Shown here: piece by piece, positions 32,981 through 41,743 of the stretch
How positions within the stretch are numbered: the first letter of the stretch is position 1
How the letters are laid out: every line of letters starts with the position of its first letter
Source: Ga0077527 sp964486865
GTDB lineage: Bacteria > Pseudomonadota > Gammaproteobacteria > Burkholderiales > SG8-41
Direction of reading: 5' to 3'
Assembly (NCBI GenBank): GCA_964486865.1
Contig: CAZAOZ010000004.1
Coordinates: 50,662-114,661 of the forward strand
DNA: 64,000 nt
Notes under the pieces: model-generated
Databases searched by the model: none
What the model saw: only the letters and a program-made list of their open reading frames with translations
Told to the model about the DNA's origin: nothing
Made by a program: the position numbers and the translations under genes

Positions 32981-34486
32981 TCAGGCATGTACGTGCCGCG
33001 CCTGGCGCAGCTTGCCACGCGCGCCGGCGCGGGGTTCGGGCCGCACCCCTTCGGCCATGAACGGCAGCCGGCCCTTGGCGCCGCTGGCTTCGTAGTCACC
33101 TGCCACCGCCGTCGCCACAGTCGCGGTATCAGCGCCCGACTCCACCAGAAAATCATGCAGGTACCCGCACAGTTTTTCCAGTGCGAATTCATGGGTCTTG
33201 GCGGTGCGCGCATAAAGCCAGTCGGTGAATTGCATGAACCGCGCAAATGGCTGATTGGCCAGCAACAGCGGCAGCGTGCGGTGGAATCGCCCGGAATTGC
33301 CGACCAGATCCCAGTAGCGCGCAAAACGCACGATGCGCTGCACATCGCTGAAACTCAGTTTATCCGTGGCCAGCACCACATACGGCGCATCCGGGCTGTA
33401 GCGCATCGCATGCTGCTCCGTATGACGGGCAATCGGCGCGCCGCGCAGCCGCTTGAGTATGCCGACCTGGATTTCATGGGGCCTCAATGCATGCAGCCGG
33501 TCGAATCCGCGGCCGAAACTGGCGAGATCTTCGCCGGGCAGCCCGGCAATCAGGTCCACGTGGATCAGCGCCGGGGATTCCTCGCGCAGCCAGCGCAGAT
33601 TGGCCTCGGCCAGCGCGTTGTCCTGTTTGCGTGAAATGCGCGCCTGCACCGTCTCGTCCCAGGTCTGGATGCCGACTTCGAAATGCAGCCTGCCCTGCGG
33701 AAATCGCGCTATCGCGGCTTTCAGTTTCTCCGGCAGATGATCGGGAATCAGCTCGAAGTGGATGAACAGGTCATCACTCAGCCGTGCCAGAAAAAATTCG
33801 AGTATCGACAGACTCGCCGCGATCTTGAGGTTGAAGGTGCGATCCACAAAACGGAAATGCCGCGCACCGCGGTCATACAGCGCCTGGAGTTCACCGAGAA
33901 AACGCTCCAGCTCGAACGGCCACGCCGTCTTGTCCAGCGCCGAGAGGCAGAATTCGCACTTGAACGGGCAGCCGCGCGAAGCTTCGACATAAATAAAACG
34001 TCGCGCGATGTCTTCAGCGGTGTATTCACCATACGGCGAGGCAATCTCGCTCAGCGGCGGCTGCACGCCGGCATGGATTTTCTGTTCGGACCTGTTGCCG
34101 GCGACGATGTCGGCGCACAGTTTCGGAAAAGTCACATCGCCCCAGCCGGTGACCACATAATCGGCCAATGCGCAGATGCGCTGGCCTTCGGTTTCGTAAC
34201 TGACTTCGGGGCCGCCGACGATAACGATGATTTCCGGCGCCACGCGCTTGAGGATCGCCACCACGCGCGCGGTTTCCTCCACGTTCCAGATATAAACGCC
34301 GAAGCCGATGATCGTAGACCGCTCCGCCAGCAGCCGCTCGGCAATATCCGCCGGACGGTCGCCGAGCACGAATTCGGCAATGTGCGTCACGCCATGCAAC
34401 GCGCCCATGTTGGCGCGCAGATAGCGCAGACCGAGGGCGGCATGCACATAGCGGGCGTTGATGGTGGCCAGGGTGATGCGGGTCAT
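32981..34486 (-). CDS. B12-binding domain / radical SAM protein (DUF4080-type)
   Basis: 500 residues. An N-terminal cobalamin-binding-like domain (TLATINARYVHAALGLRYLR; IIVIVGGPEVSYE) precedes a radical SAM core with EASRGCPFKCEFC (C173, C177, C180) and EVGIQTWDE. The C-terminal 150 residues match DUF4080 (KLSFSDVQRIVRFARYWDLV, GNSGRFHRTLP). Related enzymes methylate or rearrange diverse substrates; the one here is unknown. The DXHXXG cobalamin signature is not obvious. Start 34486 matches the family; 28 upstream codons are unlikely. It is divergent from the gene at 34569. Confidence 0.88.
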   Translation of the reverse strand: MTRITLATINARYVHAALGLRYLRANMGALHGVTHIAEFVLGDRPADIAERLLAERSTIIGFGVYIWNVEETARVVAILKRVAPEIIVIVGGPEVSYETEGQRICALADYVVTGWGDVTFPKLCADIVAGNRSEQKIHAGVQPPLSEIASPYGEYTAEDIARRFIYVEASRGCPFKCEFCLSALDKTAWPFELERFLGELQALYDRGARHFRFVDRTFNLKIAASLSILEFFLARLSDDLFIHFELIPDHLPEKLKAAIARFPQGRLHFEVGIQTWDETVQARISRKQDNALAEANLRWLREESPALIHVDLIAGLPGEDLASFGRGFDRLHALRPHEIQVGILKRLRGAPIARHTEQHAMRYSPDAPYVVLATDKLSFSDVQRIVRFARYWDLVGNSGRFHRTLPLLLANQPFARFMQFTDWLYARTAKTHEFALEKLCGYLHDFLVESGADTATVATAVAGDYEASGAKGRLPFMAEGVRPEPRAGARGKLRQARHVHA

Positions 34487-34568
34487 GGCCTTATTATCGC
34501 ATCGGAGATGCCCTATTCCGGGCGTTTTTGATACCCTGTCGCATTCATTCATTTCAGGAAGCGCTGTC

Positions 34569-34961
34569 ATGGCTCAACGACCCGAGCAGGAAACAAAAAT
34601 GGACGCGGCTGCACTGTATCGAGAAGACATCGTAACCGACCGCAAGGTCGGCACCATCCGCCGCATGACCCCGATCAAGAGTGACGGCAGCGACGACGCC
34701 GCGCGCCCCACGCTGTATGTCGGCGAAGCACAGATCATGACCAACGCCGGCCCGCTGCCGATCAATTTCGAGATCGAAGCCAAAAATATCGGCGAAGCCG
34801 TCGAACAATTCGGCACTTCCGCCAAGGAAGCCGTCGAGCGCACCGTGCGCGACCTGCAGGAACTGCGCCGCCAGCAGGCCTCGTCCATCGTCGTGCCCGG
34901 AGCGGGCGGCATGGGCGGCCTCGGCGGACCCGGCGGCCCCGGCAAGATCCAGATTCCATGA
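34569..34961 (+). CDS. Small cytoplasmic protein, unknown, with Gly-rich tail
   Basis: 130 residues. MDAAALYREDIVTDRKVGTI then RRMTPIKSDG suggests a conserved betaproteobacterial protein, but I do not know its function. The middle is a beta-rich domain (TLYVGEAQIMTNAGPLPINF), then an amphipathic helix (AKEAVERTVRDLQELRRQQA), then GGMGGLGGPGGPGKIQIP. Start 34569 has AGGAAG upstream. It overlaps the Nudix gene by four bases, so translation is coupled and the two may work together. Confidence 0.75.
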   Translation: MAQRPEQETKMDAAALYREDIVTDRKVGTIRRMTPIKSDGSDDAARPTLYVGEAQIMTNAGPLPINFEIEAKNIGEAVEQFGTSAKEAVERTVRDLQELRRQQASSIVVPGAGGMGGLGGPGGPGKIQIP

Positions 34962-35377
34962 TCAAACCCCCGCGATCCGCAGGCGTGGTCATCGTGAAAC
35001 GCCGCGGCGGGGATTGGCGGCTGCTGGTGCTGCGTTCGTTCAACCTTTGGGATTTTCCCAAAGGCCTGGTCGAACCTGGCGAGGACGAGCTGGACGCCGC
35101 CAAACGCGAGGCCTCCGAGGAAACCGGCATCGAAGACCTCGACTTCAAGTTCGGCGAGTCGTACAAGGAAACCATACCCTACGCCAACGGCAAGATCGCG
35201 CGCTACTACCTCGCCGTCACCGAAACCGAACACATCACGCTGCCGATCTCGCACGAGCTCGGCCAGCCGGAGCACGACGAGTGGCGCTGGATCAGTTTCG
35301 AGGAAGCCGAAGACCTCCTGCCGCCGCGGCTCGCCGCGGTGCTCTACTGGGCGCGCGACATGCTGGAGCCGGGATGA
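34958..35377 (+). CDS. Nudix hydrolase
   Basis: 139 residues. The complete Nudix box GX5EX7REUXEEXGU is present: G36, E42, R50-E51, E54-E55, G57 (GLVEPGEDELDAAKREASEE). The start SAGVVIVKRRGGDWRLLVLR and the FPKG before the box are typical of the diadenosine polyphosphate / MutT-like branch. It hydrolyses a nucleoside diphosphate linked to another moiety; the exact substrate is not deducible. It ends just before a terminator. Confidence 0.92.
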   Translation: MIKPPRSAGVVIVKRRGGDWRLLVLRSFNLWDFPKGLVEPGEDELDAAKREASEETGIEDLDFKFGESYKETIPYANGKIARYYLAVTETEHITLPISHELGQPEHDEWRWISFEEAEDLLPPRLAAVLYWARDMLEPG

Positions 35378-35393
35378 TCATCGATAGTTGTCG

Positions 35394-35426
35394 ATAAAAA
35401 ATGCGCCGCGAACGGCGCATTTTTAT
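35394..35426. terminator. Bidirectional rho-independent terminator
   Basis: The stem ATGCGCCG / CGGCGCAT with a CGAA loop is preceded by ATAAAAA and followed by TTTTATTTT. It serves the Nudix gene (+) and possibly the convergent hydrolase gene (-). Confidence 0.9.
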
Positions 35427-35449
35427 TTTCCGGCAAGCCCTGAAGCCGC

Positions 35450-37165
35450 TCAGCGCTTTTTCTTCGCCGGAATCACCGGCACCATCAGATACGACGGCGT
35501 CGCACCGCCTGTATACACCGAGTTCACCGCACCGGCGTTGTAATCGGCGTGATAGTGGGTGTACGGCGCGCTGCCCTGGCCGTCGCGGGGCTGGATATCG
35601 ACGCGCAACTGGTGGCCTTTTTTGAACACCATGCTGGTCGGCCACACTTCGATCTTGCATTCGACGACTTCATTGCGCTTCAGCCACAGGCGCTCGTCGT
35701 GCGTGTGATAGGGCCGGTACGGCAGCGATTTTTTGGTATCCAGCTTGCGGTGCGAGGCGCGCAGCCAGCCCTTGGTCACGCAGGGTATCGGCTGGCCGTG
35801 CTGGCCGACTTCGCAGACATCCTTGCCGTTCGGATCAATGTTGCGGATGGTCACGAAAATATCCATGTCTTCCGACGTGCTCGACACCCACAGGTTCAAC
35901 ATCAGCGGCCCGGTGATCTCGGTGTCGGCCGCCATCGGCGGCGTCACGAAGGCAACGCCGGTGCGCCCGGCATTGCCGTAGGTGGTGGACAACGACGAGC
36001 CGCCGGCAACGCCCGCCGAGGTCATGCCGCTGGCGGAATAGGACAGCTTCGTGCGATTCTTCGGCGCTGATTTCGCGAGCAGTCCTTCGACGGCGTCGGG
36101 GCCGCCCGGCTTGGCGCGTTCCGGTTTCAGATACAGCTTCGTCCACTGCGTGCGCTTCAGCGGCCATTCATTCTCGGTGCGGAACGGATACGGCTTTTTG
36201 CTGCCGCCGGTGCGGATTTCCAGCTTGACCGGCGGCTCGTCCATGATGCCGGTGTCTATGCCCTTCAGCCAGTGGTCGAACCAGCGCAACTGGTCCATGC
36301 GCCCCTCTTCGGCATGGAAGGGATGAAAATGCGAACCGGTGTGGATGCGCAGCTTCTTGTGTTTGGATGCGGCGTTCACAAAACCTTCGGTGTTGCCGCG
36401 CAGGTGCATCGAAAAACCGCCCCAGTTGCCGACACTGTACACCGGCACCTTGATTTGCTCCCAGCGCGCGCTGGAGAGCCGCCAGAACTCGGAGTCGAGG
36501 TCGTTGCGCATGAACTGCCACATCATGTCGTTGTGGAAGGCATCGGGGTTGTAGCTGCGCGGCTTGCCGAGCAGGTGGTGCGCGGTGTGCGTCAGCCACC
36601 AGTTGCCGACGAAACCCAGCGCGAAAATGCCGCCGTGATAGGCCTGGTCGCGATACTGGTCGGCGCGGCCTTCCCACGGCATGATCGCCTTCAGCGACGG
36701 CGGCTGCAGGTTGGCGGCGCGCCATTGCGACGATGCATGGTATGAAATGCCCAGCATGCCGACGCTGCCCGAACACCAGTCGCGTTTGGCGATCCACTCG
36801 ATGGCGTCGTAGGCATCGAGCCCTTCCTGATACGAACTGGGATCCGATTTTCCCGGCGACTTGCCGGAGCCGCGCACATCCACGCGCACGCAGGCGTAGC
36901 CGCGCGGACACCACCACTCGGGGTTGACGGTCTCCCAGTTCATGTACGGATTCGCCGCCTCTTCGAGGTCCGCCGGCGGACGCCACAGCTTGTCTTTCTG
37001 GTAAGGGCCGGTGTTGAGTATCACCGGCACGCGCTCGCGGAGATTCGGGCGGAACACGTCGGCATAGATGATGGTGCCGTCGCGCAGCGGTATCTGCACG
37101 TCTTTTTCGATGATCAATTTGCATTTGCGCGGCTGTGATACGCGCGCATAACGTTTCTTGGCCAT
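35450..37165 (-). CDS. CocE/NonD family (X-Pro dipeptidyl-peptidase S15) hydrolase
   Basis: 571 residues. The alpha/beta-hydrolase core has VPVILNTGPYQKDK (oxyanion Tyr), VRVDVRGSGKSPGK, and the nucleophile elbow GMLGISYHASSQW. The catalytic His is probably in HTGSHFHPFHAEEG. The C-terminal half is the jelly-roll domain of the S15/CocE family (MLNLWVSSTSEDMDIFVTIR; GHQLRVDIQPRDG). It hydrolyses esters or amides such as aminoacyl esters; the substrate is unknown. No signal peptide. It is divergent from the NIPSNAP gene. Confidence 0.9.
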   Translation of the reverse strand: MAKKRYARVSQPRKCKLIIEKDVQIPLRDGTIIYADVFRPNLRERVPVILNTGPYQKDKLWRPPADLEEAANPYMNWETVNPEWWCPRGYACVRVDVRGSGKSPGKSDPSSYQEGLDAYDAIEWIAKRDWCSGSVGMLGISYHASSQWRAANLQPPSLKAIMPWEGRADQYRDQAYHGGIFALGFVGNWWLTHTAHHLLGKPRSYNPDAFHNDMMWQFMRNDLDSEFWRLSSARWEQIKVPVYSVGNWGGFSMHLRGNTEGFVNAASKHKKLRIHTGSHFHPFHAEEGRMDQLRWFDHWLKGIDTGIMDEPPVKLEIRTGGSKKPYPFRTENEWPLKRTQWTKLYLKPERAKPGGPDAVEGLLAKSAPKNRTKLSYSASGMTSAGVAGGSSLSTTYGNAGRTGVAFVTPPMAADTEITGPLMLNLWVSSTSEDMDIFVTIRNIDPNGKDVCEVGQHGQPIPCVTKGWLRASHRKLDTKKSLPYRPYHTHDERLWLKRNEVVECKIEVWPTSMVFKKGHQLRVDIQPRDGQGSAPYTHYHADYNAGAVNSVYTGGATPSYLMVPVIPAKKKR

Positions 37166-37340
37166 GCTCCCCTCCGGAATAGACAGATTTTAGTGTCCGC
37201 ATCATAGCGCGGCATGGCGCGGGACGCGGCGGCGTGTCCAGAATATGAGTAAGGTCCATACAGAAGCACCGGCGGCTGCGGCGACGGGCGTCTCTGGTAA
37301 ACTTCCCGCCTCACACTGCGGCACCCATCCGGAGAAAACC

Positions 37341-37979
37341 ATGATCTACGAAGTGCGCACCTACGACATCAAGCCCAAGTCGCAACCCGAAGTCGAGAAG
37401 CGCTTTGGCGAGGCCTACGAATACCGCAAAAAACTCTCGCCGCTGGCCGCGTTCTGGCATACCGAGATCGGCCCGCTGAACCAGATCATCCATGTCTGGC
37501 CGTACCAGGATCTCGCGGAACGCGACAGGATCCGCGCCGCCGCAGTGCAGGCCGGCAACTGGCCGCCGAAAATCGGCGAATTCATACTCAGCATGCGCTC
37601 CGAGATTTACATTCCGTTTGCGTGCTCCCCCGAAGTCAAGCCGGGCAAGATGGGACCGTATTTCGAAATGCGCACCTATACCGTCGCGCCCGGCGATCTG
37701 CCCAAGATACAAAAGGTCTGGGACCAGGCGATTCCGGCGCGCACAAAAATCAGCCCGCTGGTCGGCGTCTGGTATTCCGAGTTGGGCGGCCTGAACCGCT
37801 TCACGCACATCTGGGCCTACACCTCGCTCAACCACCGCAACGAAGCGCGTGATCAGGCCCTCGCCACGGGCGTGTGGCCGCCGTCGATCGTCGCCAAAAA
37901 GCTCAACCTGCCCGATGGCACGCTGACCGCGCAGGAAAACAAGATCGTCATGCCCTCGGCGTTTTCACCGCTGCAATAA
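37341..37979 (+). CDS. NIPSNAP family protein (two domains)
   Basis: 212 residues made of two ferredoxin-like NIPSNAP domains: MIYEVRTYDIKPKSQPEVEK then GPLNQIIHVWPYQDLAER; and YFEMRTYTVAPGDLPKIQKV then GGLNRFTHIWAYTSLNHR. The repeated 'Y-E-x-R-T-Y' and 'N-x-x-x-H-x-W-x-Y' are the family signatures. Bacterial members appear in catabolic gene clusters and may act as small-molecule monooxygenase-like or carrier proteins; the role is unproven. Start 37341 follows GGAG; the longer frame upstream has no SD. The VOC gene follows after 16 bases. Confidence 0.88.
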   Translation: MIYEVRTYDIKPKSQPEVEKRFGEAYEYRKKLSPLAAFWHTEIGPLNQIIHVWPYQDLAERDRIRAAAVQAGNWPPKIGEFILSMRSEIYIPFACSPEVKPGKMGPYFEMRTYTVAPGDLPKIQKVWDQAIPARTKISPLVGVWYSELGGLNRFTHIWAYTSLNHRNEARDQALATGVWPPSIVAKKLNLPDGTLTAQENKIVMPSAFSPLQ

Positions 37980-37995
37980 CATCCGGAGCCGCGCC

Positions 37996-38442
37996 ATGCC
38001 CATCGGCAAACTCGATCACTTTTCCATCCGCACGCTCGATGTCGAAGCCTCGCGCCGCTTCTACACGGAAGTCATGGGCTTCACCGTCGGCTTCCGCCCG
38101 CCGTTCAAATTCCCCGGCCTGTGGCTGTACAACGGGCCGCAGTATCCGGACACCACCGGCGTTGTCCACATCATCGGCATCGACCTGAATGATCCGCAGG
38201 GCCTGAAGGAATATCTCGGCGACCGCGACCTCGACACGCTGAACGGTACCGGCACCGTCGATCACCTGGCCTTCGCCGCCACCGGGCTCGCCGCAATGTG
38301 CGAGCGGCTGAAAAAACACCACGTGGCTTTCCGTGAGCGTACCGTGCCGTCGCTCAATCTGCATCAGGTGTTTTTCGAGGACCCGAGCGGCGTGACCATT
38401 GAGCTGAACTATCCCGGCACCGAAGTCCAGCAAGCGGCGTAG
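37996..38442 (+). CDS. VOC (glyoxalase/dioxygenase) family protein
   Basis: 148 residues with the paired beta-alpha-beta-beta-beta modules: LDHFSIRTLDVEASRRFYTE at the start and VDHLAFAATGLAAMCERLKK at the midpoint, ending VFFEDPSGVTIELNYPG. Likely metal ligands are His8 of the first module, the His of VDHLAF and the Glu of IELNY. It could be a ring-cleavage dioxygenase, lyase or isomerase. CGGAG precedes the ATG, and close spacing links it to the NIPSNAP gene. Confidence 0.88.
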   Translation: MPIGKLDHFSIRTLDVEASRRFYTEVMGFTVGFRPPFKFPGLWLYNGPQYPDTTGVVHIIGIDLNDPQGLKEYLGDRDLDTLNGTGTVDHLAFAATGLAAMCERLKKHHVAFRERTVPSLNLHQVFFEDPSGVTIELNYPGTEVQQAA

Positions 38443-38480
38443 AAGGACTAACAACATGACCTCGCAATCGCGCGCGCCTT

Positions 38481-38563
38481 TTCCCTCACCCTCCCTCCCT
38501 CTCCCGGGGGGAGAGGGAGGGTAAGCCCTTCTCCCTCCGGGAGAAGGGTTGGGATGAGGGAGG
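38481..38563. repeat. CCCTCTCC-type palindromic element, copy 4
   Basis: Two nested palindromes, CTCCCTCTCCCGG.../...GGGAGAGGGAG and CCCTTCTCCCTCCGGGAGAAGGG (as arms), lie between outer CCCTCACC and GGATGAGGG. The right edge supplies the GGGAGG that precedes the TTG start of the next gene. Confidence 0.85.
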
Positions 38564-38569
38564 TTTTCC

Positions 38570-39784
38570 TTGTTACGCGCGCTGGTCATCGGCGGCTCCC
38601 TCGGCGGCCTGTTTGCCGCCAACCTGCTGCATCGCCAGGGCTGGGATGTGCAGGTGTTCGAGCAGGCCGGCGCAGCGCTGGCCGGCCGCGGCGCCGGCAT
38701 CATCACCCATCCCGACCTGTTCGCGGCGCTCGCCCGCATCGGCATCCGCATTGACGGCAGTTTCGGCGTGGACATTGCGGGGCGCATCGCCTTCGACCGC
38801 AGCGGTGCGGCCGTCGGCACGCTGGACATCAAACAATGCCTGACGACCTGGGCCCGGCTCTACGCACTGCTGAAAGACGCGCTCCCCGCAGACCGCTACC
38901 ACTTCGACCACGCCTGCACCGGCGTTACCCAGGATGCGCACACCGTCACCGTAAGTTTCGCCAATGGCGCCGCGGCGCATGGCGATCTGCTGATCGCCGC
39001 CGACGGCATCCGCTCCGCGGTGCGCGCGCAGCTCGCCCCGGAAGACCGGCCCGTCTATGCCGGTTACGTCGCATGGCGCGGACTCGTCGATGAAAACGAT
39101 CTGACGCCGGAAACCCATCGCGACCTCTTTCCGCTGTTCGGCTTCAGCCTGGCGCCGCGCGAACACATGCTCGGCTATCCGGTCGCCGGTTTCACCAATT
39201 CCACCCGCGCCGGCGAGCGCTGCTACAACTTCGTCTGGTACCGGCCCGTGCATGCCCTGCGCGAACTGCCGCAGTTGTGCACCGACATCCACGACCGCCG
39301 GCATGACATGGCGATTCCGCCGCCGCTGATCCGCGCCGAGGTACTCGACGACATGCGCCGCGGCGCACAGGCCGCGCTGTCGCCGCAATTCGCCGAAGTG
39401 GTCGCCAAAACCCGGCAGCCGTTTTTCCAGGCCATTTTCGATCTGGAATCGCAGGCCATGGCCCATGGCCGCATCGCGCTGCTGGGCGATGCAGCCTTTG
39501 TCGCGCGGCCGCATTGCGGCATGGGCGTGTCCAAGGCGGCGAGCGATGCGATGGCGCTGGTTGATGCGCTGCAGGCGGCGGACCATGATCCGGCAGAGGC
39601 GCTGCCGCGCTACTCCGCGGCGCGCGTGCGCTTCGGGCGCGCCGTGGTTGCGCATGCCCGCGAACTCGGTTCCTATCTGCAGGCCTGCGATGGTGACGAC
39701 GAAGCCGCAAAAACCGCGCGCGCCGCGCACCATCACACGCCGCAAGCGGTGATGCGCGACATTGCCGTGACACGGGAATTTTAA
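38570..39784 (+). CDS. FAD-dependent aromatic monooxygenase
   Basis: 404 residues of the PHBH-type group A flavoprotein fold: ALVIGGSLGGLFAANLLHRQ (FAD GXGXXG region), the central IAADGIRSAVRAQL (DG motif), and RIALLGDAAFVARPHCGMGV (GD motif binding FAD ribityl), followed by KAASDAMALVDAL. It resembles 2,6-dihydroxypyridine- and salicylate-type hydroxylases. It would hydroxylate an aromatic ring with NAD(P)H and O2. The start is TTG 38570, with GGGAGG seven bases upstream inside the palindromic repeat. Confidence 0.88.
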   Translation: MLRALVIGGSLGGLFAANLLHRQGWDVQVFEQAGAALAGRGAGIITHPDLFAALARIGIRIDGSFGVDIAGRIAFDRSGAAVGTLDIKQCLTTWARLYALLKDALPADRYHFDHACTGVTQDAHTVTVSFANGAAAHGDLLIAADGIRSAVRAQLAPEDRPVYAGYVAWRGLVDENDLTPETHRDLFPLFGFSLAPREHMLGYPVAGFTNSTRAGERCYNFVWYRPVHALRELPQLCTDIHDRRHDMAIPPPLIRAEVLDDMRRGAQAALSPQFAEVVAKTRQPFFQAIFDLESQAMAHGRIALLGDAAFVARPHCGMGVSKAASDAMALVDALQAADHDPAEALPRYSAARVRFGRAVVAHARELGSYLQACDGDDEAAKTARAAHHHTPQAVMRDIAVTREF

Positions 39785-39806
39785 CGTCATGCGTTGTTTT
39801 TATTAG

Positions 39807-39882
39807 AAGCCATCTCAAAAACGCTCCCTCTCCCCGCATTTGCGGGGAGAGGGGTGGGGAGAGGGGATTTTTGAGATGGCTT
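39807..39882. repeat. CCCTCTCC-type palindromic element, copy 5, inside an outer inverted repeat
   Basis: The outer arms AAGCCATCTCAAAAA (39807-39821) and TTTTTGAGATGGCTT (39868-39882) are perfect complements. Inside is CCCTCTCCCCGC / GCGGGGAGAGGG. The T-run at the end could make it a terminator for the monooxygenase gene. Confidence 0.88.
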
Positions 39883-39914
39883 TTACTATTTTATAGTCGT
39901 TTCCGGGAGGGTTC

Positions 39915-40835
39915 ATGAAAGTCGGATTCATCGGACTGGGCACCATGGGCGGCGCGATGGCGCTCAATCTGCGCAAGGCGGGCTTTGAACTCGTGGTGCA
40001 TGACCTGCGGCCGGAAATGGCAAAACCCGTACTGGCCGCAGGCGCAGTCTGGGCTGACTCGGTGCTGGCGCTGGGCCGGATCGCCGATGTCGTGCTGACC
40101 TCGCTGCCGGGGCCGCGTGAAGCCGAAGCCGTCGGCGCGGATCTGATGAAAAGCCTGAAGCGCGGCGGCGTGTGGTTCGATCTCACCACCAATTCGCCGA
40201 CCGTGGTGCGCGCGCTCAACGCGCGCTGCGCGGAACATGGCATCGCCATGCTCGATGCGCCGGTATCCGGCGGCCCGCACGGCGCGAAAACGGGCAAGAT
40301 GGCGTTGCTGGTCGGCGGCGACGAACAGGTATTCAACGCGCATCGCAAAGTGCTGGATGCCATCGGCGACCAGGTGATCTACATCGGCGCCATCGGCGCC
40401 GGCACCGTCGCCAAGCTGGTGCATAACTGCGCCGGCTATGCGATCCAGACCGCGCTCGCCGAAGTCTTCACCGTCGGCGTCAAGGCCGGCGTCGATCCGC
40501 TGGCGCTGTGGGCCGCGGTGCGCCAGTGCTCGCTGGGACGCCAGCGCACCTTCGACCGCCTCGGCCGCCAGTTCCTGCAGGGCAGCTTCGACCCGCCGGA
40601 CTTTGCGCTGAAACTGGCACTGAAGGACGTCACGCTGGCCACGGAACTGGGGCGGGAACTGGGCGTGCCGATGCGCGTCGCCAACCTCGCCCATGCCGAC
40701 ATGACCGAGGCGCTGAACCGCGGCTGGGCCGAGCGCGATTCGCGGGTGGCGATGCTGCTGCAGGAGGAACGCGCCGGAGTGGAGATCAAGGTGCCCGCCG
40801 CGGCGATTCAAGCCGTATTGCAAAGAGACGGTTAG
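39915..40835 (+). CDS. 3-hydroxyisobutyrate-dehydrogenase-like NAD(P) oxidoreductase
   Basis: 306 residues of the beta-hydroxyacid dehydrogenase family: the N-terminal GLGTMGGAMALNLRKAGFEL nucleotide loop, the substrate-binding DAPVSGGPHGAKTGKMALLV, and the catalytic-lysine helix GAGTVAKLVHNCAGYAIQTA. It oxidises a beta-hydroxy acid or reduces the corresponding semialdehyde; the substrate is unknown. GGGAGG precedes the ATG. A TATAGT hexamer at 39892 may be its -10 element. Confidence 0.9.
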   Translation: MKVGFIGLGTMGGAMALNLRKAGFELVVHDLRPEMAKPVLAAGAVWADSVLALGRIADVVLTSLPGPREAEAVGADLMKSLKRGGVWFDLTTNSPTVVRALNARCAEHGIAMLDAPVSGGPHGAKTGKMALLVGGDEQVFNAHRKVLDAIGDQVIYIGAIGAGTVAKLVHNCAGYAIQTALAEVFTVGVKAGVDPLALWAAVRQCSLGRQRTFDRLGRQFLQGSFDPPDFALKLALKDVTLATELGRELGVPMRVANLAHADMTEALNRGWAERDSRVAMLLQEERAGVEIKVPAAAIQAVLQRDG

Positions 40836-40891
40836 AATCAATCTTGCGGATCGCGGTTCACAGCCCAACAGTACTGCCGGAGAACGCACCC

Positions 40892-41728
40892 ATGCGCTCA
40901 TACACTCTCTTGTTCGCCTCATTACTCGCCGCGGCAGCCATCACCGCGTGCGCACCTGCAACCGTGTCGCAAAGCAATATCGGCGCAGAACTCGATCGCG
41001 CCATCGCCGGCACGCATCGCCCCGAAGCCAACCGGCTGCGCGACCAATACCGCCATCCGCGCGAAACACTGCTGTTCTTCGGGCTGCGGCCGGAAATGAC
41101 CGTCGTCGAAATCTGGCCCGGCGGCGGCTGGTATTCGGAAATCCTCGGCCCGGTGCTGCGCGAACGCGGTCGCTACTATCTCGCGCAACATGATGTCGCG
41201 AATCCCAAGGCGCCGGACTGGCAGCGCAGGGCCCGCGCGAATCAGGAAAAAACCGTCGCCGAACAGCCCGCGGTGTACGGCAAGCCGGTGTTTACCTCAT
41301 TCGGCCCGCCGGACCAGTTGGGCATTGCGCCGGCGGGCAGCGCCGATCTGGTGCTGACGTTCCGCAACGTGCATAACTGGAGCAATCAGAAATCCGATCA
41401 CGCGGCATTCAGGGCATTTTTCGATGCACTGAAACCCGGCGGCGTCCTCGGCGTCGTCGAGCATCGCGCCCGGCCCGGCACCCCGTTCGAGCGCATGGTC
41501 AAGACCGGCTACATGACTGAAGCCTATGTCATCGACCTCGCTGAAAAAGCCGGCTTCAAACTCGAGGCAAAAGCGGAAATCAACGCCAACCCGCTGGACA
41601 CCACCGACCATCCCAACGGCGTGTGGACGCTGCCGCCGATCCGGCGCGGCAATCTGGATCCCGAAAAATACAATGCGATCGGCGAAAGCGACCGCATGAC
41701 GCTGAAGTTCCGCAAACCGGCAAAGTAA
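40892..41728 (+). CDS. Lipoprotein with class I SAM-methyltransferase-like domain
   Basis: 278 residues. A lipoprotein signal peptide ends in the lipobox ITAC (Cys20), so the mature protein should be membrane-anchored in the periplasm. The rest looks like a methyltransferase fold: EMTVVEIWPGGGWYSEIL in place of motif I, SADLVLTFRNVHNW for motif IV and LKPGGVLGVVEHRA for motif V. The location is odd because SAM is cytoplasmic, so the catalytic role is uncertain. The SD is CCGGAG. The long open frame upstream of this ATG is out-of-frame overlap with the dehydrogenase. Confidence 0.82.
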   Translation: MRSYTLLFASLLAAAAITACAPATVSQSNIGAELDRAIAGTHRPEANRLRDQYRHPRETLLFFGLRPEMTVVEIWPGGGWYSEILGPVLRERGRYYLAQHDVANPKAPDWQRRARANQEKTVAEQPAVYGKPVFTSFGPPDQLGIAPAGSADLVLTFRNVHNWSNQKSDHAAFRAFFDALKPGGVLGVVEHRARPGTPFERMVKTGYMTEAYVIDLAEKAGFKLEAKAEINANPLDTTDHPNGVWTLPPIRRGNLDPEKYNAIGESDRMTLKFRKPAK

Positions 41729-41743
41729 GAGCCGGCTCTGATC

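Noticed and set aside
32981..34570. Extra 28 codons at the start of the B12/radical SAM protein
   Set aside because: They overlap the divergent gene's leader, and the family start MTRITLATINARYVHAALG fits position 34486.
39892..39897. TATAGT as the -10 of the hydroxyisobutyrate-dehydrogenase-like gene
   Set aside because: The best -35 (TTGAGA) is only 15 bases away and lies in a repeat arm; too weak to list as a promoter.
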